A stretch of DNA of 60,000 nucleotides from Lineus longissimus (taxonomy: Eukaryota; Nemertea; Pilidiophora; Heteronemertea; Lineidae), in NCBI RefSeq assembly GCF_910592395.1, contig NC_088326.1:13399001-13459000 (forward strand), written 5' to 3'. Below are positions 8,968 to 21,400 of the stretch, piece after piece. Numbering within the stretch: position 1 is the first letter of the stretch; the number at the start of each line of letters is the position of its first letter. The position numbers and the translations under genes were made by a program. The notes under the pieces were generated by a model. The model had not been told where the DNA came from. It did no database searches and saw nothing but the letters and a program-made list of their open reading frames with translations.

Positions 8968-11900
8968 AAATTCTCCAGTGACAAACTTTTTGATTGTCAT
9001 TCTGGTAAAGAAAAACACGTCCAAAATTGAAATTTATTCTCAGATTCTTTTACAACGCTTGAAAAAAACTTTTAAAATGTACATGCGGCTTACTGCACCA
9101 AGACACTGTATATTCCTGAGGCAGTCCATTCATCCTGTCTTCATACCTCTTTCATCAACTGCCCAAAATTGGAGAAACTTTGGTGGCTGAATCATTTTCC
9201 TTGTAAGTAACTGAATGACAAATACTACTGGGAAGAAGGTGATAGTTCACAATTCATGCTCATCACCTTCACAAGGCTTAGTCTTAACAGCAACAAATTT
9301 AGGCACAATATCCTAACAATTATTTCTGGCAAAAGCCAGAAGTTGATGTCTCTAAAATTAGACCACGAAAAGATTCTTAAAGGCCATATATCAAGGTTTT
9401 TTGCCATTTTCTGCTGTAAGACGATTTCAAAAGTGTAGCTAACACTTTATACAATACAGAAAACCAAATGCAATTAGCTCCATCCATTTTGAAGATATAG
9501 CCAATTATGTGTTTGACAACTTGATTACCTGACCCTCCAGAACTTTTTCCCCCAAAACTAATTTCATCCCAGGACATCTCTACTGAGTTATAGATTGGCT
9601 AGAACTCTGAAAGAGAAGATCCTTAATGGTAATTACCTTAACAATAGCAATTCTCCGGGCCTTGTTTCTTTATTTGTCAATCTCTGGACACCAGATTTCA
9701 CACACACGTAGCTGAAAAACCAAAGAAAGACAATTTGAATGCTGCTTCAACCAACAACGGGCGATTTCTGTGTCATTAACGAGAGCTGGACAGACAGTTC
9801 CAGCTCCTCTTTGCAAGTTTCCTTCTTTCAATGCATCCATCACGTATTGCCTCAAAATAGCATTCTGCATTGTTTGCTTATCATATACTTCAAGGTCACC
9901 TGCAGGTCTTATTGGTAATTACTGGGGTGAAACTTTGTACCGCTGGACAGACTTACCTACTCAACTGGCTTTTTTTTCATCCCAACGGCTTGATCACAAG
10001 GCCAGATATCTCCACCGCAAGACGCAATGCCTTCACTGCAATCAGTCTTTGCCAGCAACTTCCTCAAGTCGAACATCAACTGTAGTAGGAAAGGAGACAT
10101 GACACTCAAGATGCTACCAGAAGATACTACCACCTCTAGTTGCGACTTTGTCCCTGCGAGGACGAGGATATTTCACACCTAGTTAATAAAGTGTTGGGAA
10201 ATGAGGACATTGTCACATCGTCAAAGGCTGTAGTTTTCGCCGAGCTGAATAAAACAGCGGCACGTCACAACCAAGCATCAAAACTCTTTGATAGGCTTTT
10301 GATAGGCTGAACAATACGGATATATCACATCCTTGGATTTGACACCGAGGACAACTCACAAGTCCAAATCACATCCCATCATATGAGACCAGCGAATATG
10401 CTTGTTCTCATGCTAGACAACATCGAGGACATGTCACAACCTGTTCAGCATCTCCTTTACAAATCAAACATTTCGAGGCTAGAAGACCATTCTGCACAAT
10501 GCGAAAAAAGACTATGTCACTGTTTAAAATGTGGTTGTGCTTTATGATAAAAAACAATCACATCTTGCAAAACTCGGCCAGGAGCCATCCCAACCACTTC
10601 CACACGTCACAACCTCGTGCATTCACAATGCGGCGAAACGGGCAACGAAATCGCCTGGAAAATGGACGAGCAAATCCTCCAAATTGCAGATTTGGCAAAA
10701 ATCACGAGTTCTTTAGGGACTCGACATATCAATGCATGGACTCAACCATAGATTTGTCATATTTGTAGCGATTTAAAAGAGGATTAAACGGATTTCTCAC
10801 AGAAAAATATCCGAGTCAGCGACAGATTAGATTTTTGTTTTCCCATTCCCGGCAAAAATATAAACATAAATTTCACTGCTTTTCGAACCTTGCATGCCCG
10901 AGTACCCCTTTTATATGCCCTAATAATAATCAGTTCGACTGGTATAAACAAAAGCTCAACAAAACTAGAGGGTAACAAAGTCGTTTCAGCTGGTCGAAGA
11001 TTTGAAACATTGTATCTCCATAGTGCACTGCAGTGTGTCTGTGTGCATGCACGCGCGCTGTCAAAATGTCAGTTTACAAAAATCTCAAAATCACACATTC
11101 CATCACTGAAATTTGGCATAAATTTGGTGCCAGCACAACCTATGCAAAAATTATTATGCACGCAAGGGAATTTCGAACGCTTACATCAGTTGATTCATGA
11201 GAAAATTGAAAAATATCGGGAGGAAATTGTCAGATGATTGTCAAGGAATAAATAGCAGACGATATCAATCTCTCCATTCCTATTGGACAATCGTGACATG
11301 TGATATTATAACCGCCCGTCGTTTGCTGTTTGGTTCGGAAAATTCCGATAATTGCCGAAGACGTTGACCAATGAGAGGGTTTGTTTTCATTTACATCAAG
11401 CACGTGGCCTAGATATTTCATTCTGTCTAGTTCCATTTTCTTAGCTCAGGGGGCAGCACGTGTTATCAGTTGGGATGACGTACCGGCTTGTCTTTCAGAA
11501 ATGACTTCTGCCAAGGAGATAAATAATACTGAATTTGGTCATAACTTTAGTACGTATGCATCTCAAGGGGAGGTGTGGGGTGGGAGGCAACAGGTTGTGG
11601 GGTATTGTCACTGAAATTGACCAACTTGATATGTATGTTACTGTCACACTCTTCGAAGACAGTCACAACCCTGGAGGAGACACCACAACTGCATTTTGCT
11701 TCATCATACATGACCGGAGACTGACCCACAGATTACCAGCTGAAAGTTAGCAAGTAGGATCTGATATATTGACATACTTTCAAATCAACAGCAATAACAA
11801 GAGCAATACGTAAAGATTGTTATTTATTTAAACATGTTTATACAATGATCCTAATAACCTGGTTCATGCCAGGTCTCACAACGAACACACAACACCATCT

Positions 11901-13214
11901 TTTTAAATGCATACCTTATTTCACATCACACGACTGGTTTTTTCATCAACAACCGGCCAGGAACTTGTTTTTGGGGGATGAACTTCCCCACACTATCAGT
12001 GTGGTTCAAATTAGAAAGTACACCGGAATAGACAACTGACTTGCCAAAATCCTTTGTCGAACAGATTTTAGAAGGTTGAAAAGCGCTCATGCTTCTCAAT
12101 TCACCAGCAACAAGCAAGTCTATTGTCTACTTCCTGTGACCTGTAACTGGTCAACACACTGATTCATGCGGCCAGGTTTTATCATGCATAATCATGGTTT
12201 TATCAGAAAGCATCGTTCTCCACAAGATTTCTCAAGGTAGGGTGGTTGCCTTGATATTCTAGAAGTTTTGCCAGTGTGCAACACAAGGAAGGGTGGCCAG
12301 TAATTTAAGACAGGGGGGGGGGGGCCCATAGAAACTCTTTAGGGTGGCTCATCCAAGGTATGTTTGTCTATTGTTTTGGGCCACCCTGTATAGTCAGGCT
12401 GTTATTTGCACAATATGACCATCAACTTCTTGAGATTATTGAGTATATTGTTCTCATGTGATCCTCACGCCTCCTACGAATATAATAAACCAAGAAGCAA
12501 AAGCAAAGCTATAAGTACCACATGTCGACCTTACAACCTCACCCACTATAACTCTGAAAATAACTCAGTTCATGGCACAGAAAAATAACAAAATCTTGGC
12601 ACAGAAAGTTGACCCCTTGATATGTACATCTGTTTTCAAGTATTTTTCACCTGTGTAAACAGATCAGTAGAAACAGATTTCCAAAAATTATTTTCTAATT
12701 TTTCATCTTCGAAATGCGTTTCTATTTCTCAACTCAATTTGCATTTAAAGGGGGCATATTGGCAAGTATCCCAACACGAGGTGAGGCGATGGTGGACTTT
12801 CAGCAGATGTACCGCTCTGTCGAGCCATTGATCTGGGTATGAATGACTAGTTGCCTTTGACAAGGAATGTTTACCTTGTACTAAATACTGTCGTCATTGG
12901 AGATGACATCTTGAGTAAGAGTACAAGCAGAGTAACCATGGTAACAAGTATTAACCTACCACCACTCTGTGCTATACTAACACAATACTACGACCAGTGA
13001 CACAACTTTACAATCCGTCACTTTTCATGACGTAAAAACTGCATAAAAATCTGGATTCCATATTCATCACACAGAATGATAACTTCGAGATTAGACAGTC
13101 GAATCCCAAGACGAAAAAATCCCTGATTCTGAGTCTACATTGTACCACATAGTTCATAAAACTACGAAAACATCCAAAAATTGCAAGGCTAGTCTCTGAA
13201 ACACCAACCTACAA

Positions 13215-13350
13215 CCATTTACAAACGCCTGTCATCCCCTGAAAAAGGATTGGAACAGTCCGTCAAACACCAGTCATCCCCTGAAATAGGAATGAACCGT
13301 CCAAAAAACAGTCCAACAAAAACCTGTTATCCCTTGAAATAGGAATGGTC
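13215..13350. repeat. Imperfect tandem repeat (about 3 copies)
   Basis: The phrase TCATCCCCTGAAATAGGAAT occurs three times with substitutions, each followed by a GTCC-containing segment. Irregular spacing of about 50-65 bp. Confidence 0.5.
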
Positions 13351-13974
13351 CATCTGATTTTACTCTATGTCACCCTATTCTGACATAAACACAGCACACA
13401 AATGTACATAAAACCATTCAAAATGTACAAGAGATATTCACCAAGGCCTGTGAAGCCAACTTCACTAAATGTACCAAATCAATTAACTATGTCCATGTAA
13501 TGTACAGTATATTGAGCACACATCCATCTGGGAGGGACTAGTCTACACTATGTAGTCTCAGAGTATACCTTCAGTTCTACATAAAAACGGTTTTGTTCAT
13601 TTACAAATTGGAATATATGTCTAACTAAGAGACTGCAGTTACTCATTTGCTGGTCTCAGCCTGCCAGGTAGATTGGTTCCAAATCGCTCCACCAGAGGGC
13701 TAATCAGATTATTGGTACTGCCCGACTATTATGGGATTGGACATCTGATTTGTGATTGGTCGAGAGACGCCCATTTGCATAACAACAAATCAGTGCTTTC
13801 CAGTCTCATCTGTAAAACAGACTTGACATTTCGGGGCATCTCATAGTCAGGCAAGACTGACCATACTTCTAGATTTACCAATCTACCTCCCAAACTGATA
13901 CCAGACCTAGACTGATCTTCTATTATCCACAACACAGAGTGAACAGGCAGGTCTCAACTACACACAACATTCTT

Positions 13975-13980
13975 TTTATT
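13975..13980 (-). terminator. OXR1: Candidate polyadenylation signal of the OXR1 gene
   Basis: AATAAA on the minus strand is followed about 5-20 bases later by GTTGTGTGTAGTTG, a GU-rich downstream element. It would give OXR1 a 3' UTR of about 1.4 kb. Other AATAAA words exist further on, so this is the best candidate rather than a certainty. Confidence 0.4.
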
Positions 13981-15358
13981 TACAAGTTGAGTGTCTACTG
14001 AAAACAAACAGCTGCTTTGGAAACGTTTAGCCCTGGTCCCCTTTAAGTGAAAACATCAGCTAGAATATGGCTAAACCAAACTGGGACTATGCACACTGTC
14101 AGAATGCACACTGTCAATCCCAAGGTCCTGCTAAGAGGAGAAAAGCACCTGGTCCCCATGCATATTAGCGGGACAGAGTGCACCTGGTCCCCATGCATAT
14201 TAGCTGAGTGCACTGTCTGTGGCAGCGTAGGTGCAAGCTTCTTAATAGTTACATATGATCCACAGATACTGCCCACAACATGAAGGTTTGCATATAAAGT
14301 ACATCATTCCAGGTCATATCTGCCATGGTTGGATACAAAGTCACCCAAGTGAATCAGTTTTTCAATACTTAGCTCAGATCAAAGGTCAAGGGCGGGAAAA
14401 TAGTGTTGAGAAAACTGATTCGCCATGATCTACTGAGTTTTCACAAATGAAGACCCAAATAAACAAGGCACAGATACTGAAGAACAGGAGCAGCTGCCAA
14501 CCAATCAGATTCACTCAAGGATTTACTTCTCTCTGTTGGTTTCTGTTGACATGACAGTTGTATAAAGTCGCAATTCAACAATATTTACATGCAATGTTTA
14601 CATCCACTAAGTTCTCTTTTTACATATACCCAGTCTTATGTTACACCAAACCGATCACCATAGTAACAACGGACAACTAATATGGCCACTGAAAATATGG
14701 ACACGTTGTCTGAAAAATGACATCACAAGTTATTTGAACTGTTCGCCGACATTTTAGAATTGATATCTGACCATCACGTGTTACGTTGACTGTATTGTGT
14801 GTATGAACGTGTGCCACATCTTATTATATTGAAACAAAGTTCTGTACCCAGAAACAATCAATATCTTGTCGCTGGTTTCTTTTCGCATGGTTGTCACTAC
14901 AGGATGTAGCAGCACATACTGTGAATCGTGGGGCCTTCCATTAAGTAACGGGCCGTAATGCCAGTGGATCTCGTGGATCACGATGGCACTAAACACTGAC
15001 ATGTAGCGATCAAACATTCATCACAAAACGCTGCATGACACGAGGCAGGAGCCTCCTCTCCTATATGAAAAGTTTTGTCACCTTCCGATCAGGGGTGTGG
15101 CCGTCTCACCACAAGAGGTGCTCATCTGGAAAGCCATCAATTCTCTGAATCTGACCAGAAAATACAAATCTGATTACAAGCAGGGACTCCTTCCCTAGAC
15201 ACAGTGTCATTTTCTTCACAGCAACAAAATGGACTGAAAGTGTTTTTTGACAGCCTTCTTACACAATGAATCGGCCGTTCATCGATACAAACAGACGCCA
15301 TCTTGTCCAACCAGTCTTTACAAATCGTCCAGTGCCTAATATCGAGGCAATCGAGGCT
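13981..15358 (-). other. OXR1: Probable 3' UTR of OXR1
   Basis: No exon or domain. It contains a tandem pair of a ~32-bp unit (GCACCTGGTCCCCATGCATA, about 14147-14206) in which each copy carries ATGCATATTAGC. The rest shows nothing distinctive. Confidence 0.4.
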
Positions 15359-15494
15359 TCATACGAATCCCCAAGCCTCAAACCCCTTCACGATGAAGTC
15401 CTCCTGCACAGATAGTGGTTCGTTATTGAAAGTATCACATCGCTGCGTGCGGCCATGGTATAGGTCGCCGTCGAGCCAGATGCCGAACGAACCT
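15359..15494 (-). CDS. OXR1: OXR1 last coding exon (TLDc C-terminus)
   Basis: Encodes [37 protein letters not shown] and a TGA stop at 15359-15361. These match the invariant end of TLDc domains (LWLDxDLYHGRS, then a terminal xxWAF). Acceptor TATTTCAG. Confidence 0.95.
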
Positions 15495-18400
15495 CTGAAA
15501 TAGAGAAAGGTAGGATTAAGCATAAATAGATAACACTGTAAAGGCATCACATGAGGAACAGAGTGCCTAAGGGCAACAGTTTCCTTAACAGACCGAGGGC
15601 AGCAGAACTTGTGATATGAAATCAACGCTAATCATTACAAACTTACTGTCCAGCGCCGATGGCCAAACTCTCCTTGTTTCCTTTGATGAAGAAGTTGTTC
15701 TCCCCGGACCAATTAAACACCTGGAAGAGAGAAGGAATCCTGTGGTGATCATCATGGCTGACTTTATCAATCAACAATGCACATCATCTGAAGATGGTCA
15801 TTGCTGGTTCAATATCTCTATCACATACTAATGAACCTCTCTCTTCTGGATACCCTTTAGACTTGGACTAGGTCTCTTGACTATGTAGGCCAATTCAATG
15901 GGTAGACCCAATTTAGACCAAAACCATTGATCATAACAGCTCCACAACTTCGGGCACTATGCTCACGACAAGGCCCAACATAATAGTGAAGGACTGATTG
16001 CAGCTGCGGGTTGTCTCTGACCACCACACTGGAGCCCACAGTCACCATACATACCTTGAACTCTGGGTAGAATGTGTAGAGGAAGGTCTCGCCCGTGCCG
16101 TAGAAATGATCACTCCACTTGAGAGCACACGACGTCAGGGCTCCGAACACCTGCAACATCAACAAAATATCATGGAAGAAGAAAATAATTGGTTTGTTGG
16201 AGGTCAGACGTCTGCTCATTAGAGATGGCTGAATGATGACTGTGACCCCAGACATTACATCTTAATCGCCAATCCGTACCCCTTTCTACTTCGGATGTGC
16301 TTGATATTGACTATCTCTGGAACTTACGCTATTGCATGTATCCTTGATGACGAGTAAGACTGGCGTCTCATAGTCATACATCGCCCGGTAAAGCGTCTTT
16401 AAACTGAAGCCATTCTGATCCGAGCTGTATATCAGCGTCCAGGGGTAGCCCTCCGCTCGTGCCGGCAGGTGCTTCGTAATCTGCGCAGAAAGACACATAT
16501 AAAGTCAACATTATGATATTTAGAAGTTTGTTATTTGGAAGCAACATTAAGGAAGAAACAAGCTCCTAGATACTTTGTCAGGCCGTCAACTCTGAAATTA
16601 CTATCTTTGCTAGCTTATTGGTGGGCCTGAATAAACCAGGCAGAGATTATTCTTACATACGAAGTGAGCATATCCAATAGTTAGATAGATAAACAACCAC
16701 GTACTTGTAGCCTTCATGTCCTAATAGTTGACAAAATATGTGGAGAATTCAGTGGGCGGGCCACAATACCGTAAGGAATTTGCTCAAGAGCTTTCTTGGG
16801 AAGTAAGACAGCAAACTTCCTGGTTTGAAACTGTGCTCTGACAGAGATTATTCAATTTCTTAATAGCCTTCAAATCCGCCTCAAAGGGTTAATTTCCTGG
16901 AGCTTCCTGTTAGGAAATAACAATTAAATCTCACGAGTTGTGACCTGGATCTGTGACTGCATTCAATGCATCTCCTGCCCCAGGTCAATCGCTCTCAACC
17001 ACCGGCATGCCACGTTATAATAACAACGAATTGTTGTTGTCTGGCCTAAATACTTGCTATTCAAGATGGTTAGAAAAGCCGAAAAAACATTCTGCATAAA
17101 AATTATTGGTTTTTTGTTGTTGTGCCGAGGACAAATAAATGTGACATAAATATCCACAATAAGCAGGGATCTATATGGACAGAAAATATCAGCCAAACTT
17201 CCCCATTCACTCTTTTAAACCGAGGATATTCATAAGATTAGATCACTGTATCAGTTAGACCACTCCATTCCAGTCTGTCTCATCTCAAAAGGTCAGACAG
17301 TTCGACCGCTAAATGTCAACCTCAGATAAACACATCAGTCCACCACCTGACATCCACCTTAGCAACAGGAGCAGCCGGTCACATCACTCAAAACAATGAA
17401 ACTGGCAGCCATGTTGATTTATCTGTCGGCCATGTTTGTTTCGCTAATTAAGGTGTTTATTTGCTAAGTCATTAGCTCCCAGGGATTCCATTATTTGGTT
17501 TATGAGCTGCTGCCAACAAATGGGTCCGGAATGATGGTTGAAATGAAAGCAGACCTTTAGTTAGGAGATAGTCCACCAGGACTGAATGTATTAACTGTAC
17601 TGCAGATATGGAACATTCTGCTGCGTAATGCAGTCAGGTAGATCTCCAAGAGCTGGACAGATGGCCGCAGAGCAAATCTAAAATCCCCTCCCTCATAGCT
17701 CTGCCTACAGTGTCCCTTTAAGGTCATCATCTTACAGCATATGAAACATTCTGCACTATAAGACAGGTAGATGTCCCGTGCCTGACTGATGAGAGCAGGA
17801 CAGGTGGCTGCAGAGATAATCAGATAGAGGCCAATAAATATCGACAAATATTGACTAAAGATAAGCAAATAAAATATGAACAATTTCATAGAGTTCCTGA
17901 TAACCGTTGGGTTTTTGTATTGACGAAGCGGGTTATTACATCCTTAGTAATGTTCATGGGAACTGCATGTTATAATGACGTCTTTATGTAGGATGCCAAC
18001 TGCACTCGGCCAATTACAGCCCAGCAAATAGGCGTGAACACTCTGGTAACTGGGTCTTTACAACTCCCTGGGGAGTGTGAGATGACCTGCATTAACGATG
18101 ATGATATGACCTAACATATGATATGATATGATATGACCTAACATTAACATAAACCATATCTGCTCACCCGGTGCCCGCTTACTCCTGAGAGGAGAAGCAA
18201 GTAGGGTTAAGTGTCTTGCTCATTTGGTTCATGCCAGACGTGTTATGGCACTGGCCCTCGCCTTTGCATGAGAAGGACCAGGTGGATCCCATAATCTTTG
18301 CGACTGATGCCAAGGTTTTTTCAATGCATGCACCAGACACCGCTTGGCCTTTATAACCAGTCGAGCACTTAGAACGTGACCAGTTGAGGATGGAACCCAA

Positions 18401-21400
18401 CACGACTGATGGTTGATCGGCAGACATGTGGGCTAACCACTTCCTCATTTGTGTCCCGATACATTTGAGATTGTAAGAATATTGTATATTTTCCAAAATC
18501 TTTTCAACAGCAGAAGTTTGAGATGAATCATGATGTCTTACCGCGATGACATGTTCCTCGGACAAGATGACCGTGTTCCCCACGAGCTCTGGCAGTGGGA
18601 GTGAGTCCTCCACCTCCAGGATTGAGAGCCGGCGTCGCGCCTCATCAACATGCACGATCTGAAACACAACATTGAGACAAAAATCAGACGGGAAATTCTT
18701 AATTAAATATCTGACACATCAGAAACTACTGGCAACATCTGTTCCCAGAGTATGGGACACAAACATTGCAATCAGACTGTGAGTAGGCCTACCAGGACAC
18801 ACACTCTACCATCAGACTGCGAGTAGGCCTACCATGACACATACTCTACCATCAGACTGCGAGTAGGCCTACCATGACACACACTCTACCATCAGACAGC
18901 GAGTAGGCCTACCAGGACACACACTCTACCATCAGACTGCGAGTAGGCCTACCAGGACACACACTCTACCATCAGACTGCGAGTAGGCCTACCATGACAC
19001 ATACTCTACCATCAGACTGTGAGTAGGCCTACCAGGACACACACTCTACCATCAGACTGTGAGTAGGCCTACCAGGACACACACTCTACCATCAGACTGT
19101 GAGTAGGCCTACCATGACACACACTCTACCATCAGACAGCGAGTAGGCCTACCATGACACATACTCTACCATCAGACTGTGAGTAGGCCTACCAGGACAC
19201 ACACTCTGCCATCAGACAGCGAGTAGGCCTACCATGACACATACTCTACCATCAGACTGCGAGTAGGCCTACCAGGACACACACTCTACCATCAGACAGC
19301 GAGTAGGCCTACCATGACACATACTCTACCATCAGACTGTGAGTAGGCCTACCAGGACACACACTCTACCATCAGACAGCGAGTAGGCCTACCAGGACAC
19401 ACACTCTACCATCAGACTGCGAGTAGGCCTACCATGACACATACTCTACCATCAGACTGTGAGTAGGCCTACCAGGACACACATTCTGCCATCAGACGGC
19501 GAGTAGGCCTACCAGGACACACACCCGATCCCCAACAACAAATTAATTTACCATCCTCTCATTCACAGTGACAGCCATCTGTCCATATCGTCATCAATAC
19601 ATCCAAGACGAATCAGTGGCCGTCCTATTCTTAACACAAATAACAACACCAAATCACAGACAGCAAATTTGCGATTGAGAATTGATGAGATTCAAATCCA
19701 AACGTTTAAATGGCATCAAAAACAGATGAGCAGCCCAATTAAAACGACAGTCACTGATATTGACTGTCTGAAACCAGGAGTTTCAATTGACGAACTGAAC
19801 AGTGCCTGATATCAACGTAGATCCCACGTGTACGTGAACAATGTGTGGAGTGTGAATGGTCCAAATGAATTGATCTATTGATAACAACGGCCCACTTAAG
19901 GTTAATAGTACTGCACCAGATGTAACACAATGCATTCATTCAAAGTATCTAACAATGAAAGGCAGAGATACGTCAAGGAATGTCTATTGTTTAGGTGCAG
20001 CGGTTGATTTCATCAGGAATCAAAGATTTGATGCCATAGGAACAGATGGACAGGGAGTGACGCCCCTCCAAGCAATCATCCCTTCCGCAAGAGATATTAC
20101 ATCGAATAATCTGTTCTACGTTTTGAATCCAACCTCTATATTACAGACAACGCTCTAAGAGGACAAATATCAGTAGCATATGAGAGTGTCCTTAATAGCG
20201 AGGTTCTGGCCATTGTATAAGCCATATGAGCATCGGTACTGTCAGATTATTGATTTCTGACTGACGTGTCTGGTTTGATGTGTCATCATCAGAGGGCAGC
20301 ACCTCATAGAGATAGCTGTCAATGCTACAATATCTCACCTCCCAGTCCTTGGACATACTCCGCGTAATCCGTCCCTTCACGAAATCGACATGCATATCCT
20401 CCTCGACCTCATCATCATCCTCGATAATCACGAATCCTCGCTCCTTCGGGTCGATTTCGTCTCCTCCGTAGAGATTTGGCGACCATTGGATGAAGAAGGC
20501 ATAAAGATGGTCGACCCTGAAACAAAATCAGACAATCAGAGATGTCTTTCAAGTTTTCCCAAGTTTCAGACATCCAGAGTCCAGAGTCAACTGACCTTTC
20601 TCAACAAGAAGTCGTGGATTCAGATCCCTACCAAGGCTATTAACTTTTCACTTACTTTTCTCTTGGAATGGAGAACCAATATTCAGGCTTCTTCCTCTTA
20701 CGGCTGTAGGCCTCGATCGGGCATGTGCCCGACTGTCGCCCTTTCAAGGGGATGCCCACCTTCAGACACAGGTAGAGTGGCGGGTCCTCAAACTGCTTGG
20801 CTGGGCGCGGAATGAGTTCTGGAAAGGACGTGTCAGTTGTTATGTGATAGGGAGATATGGTGGTCGCACGATGACTGATGTCTATGTAACTCAGTGGTCA
20901 AACATATGGCTGTTACAGCGGCCAATATACTCCCCACAACACGCCAGGCAGCCATCAACAAACAAGCAAGTAGTCGTTGTCAATACAAAAGAAATTCTGG
21001 ACAACTTTGACCTGATTAAGGACAAAGTTAACAGTAGTTACAGAAGAGGATATGAGCAAATCCCCATTTGTTTTGATAATGATAGGCCTGGGCAAACCGG
21101 GACACCATCGCCAAGTCAAAGATGGTGAATTTGCTTATTTTCAATTCGCGGCAGACGACATGTAACGTTTTCACTGAAATTCAATGGTTGATTCATTACA
21201 GTTGAGATTTGGACATGGTTGTGTTTTTCAGTGCAATCGTGAAAATAAAACACTGCTTGCAAATATTTCACGTTTTACTCTAAAGACTTGACAGGGGTGG
21301 TAAGAGTTGAAGGAAGATATCATCAATCCGCTGTTTATACGGAAATATGTCTGATGGTCCGCCCAGCAGCAGACACCAAACAATCAACTAATGACTACAG

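Larger units (their letters stand above)
6901..13970. other. Intergenic region without a convincing gene
   Basis: Only short open frames without conserved domains, exon-like phase relations or good splice contexts. Recurrent phrases such as GAGGACATGTCACAAC (10150-10460) suggest worn-out repeats. A G12 run lies near 12313. At 11270-11370 a CpG-containing patch with two opposed CCAAT motifs could be a weak promoter. I see no RNA gene. Confidence 0.6.

Noticed and set aside
18179-18667. Minus-strand frame suggesting an OXR1 exon of 162 residues
   Set aside because: Only 18542-18658 is exon. The GTAAGA donor at 18541 and protein continuity to the TLDc exon show the rest is intron.
18771-19524. 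CRISPR-like regularly spaced repeats
   Set aside because: The whole unit repeats, with no unique spacers, and the host is a eukaryote; it is a minisatellite.
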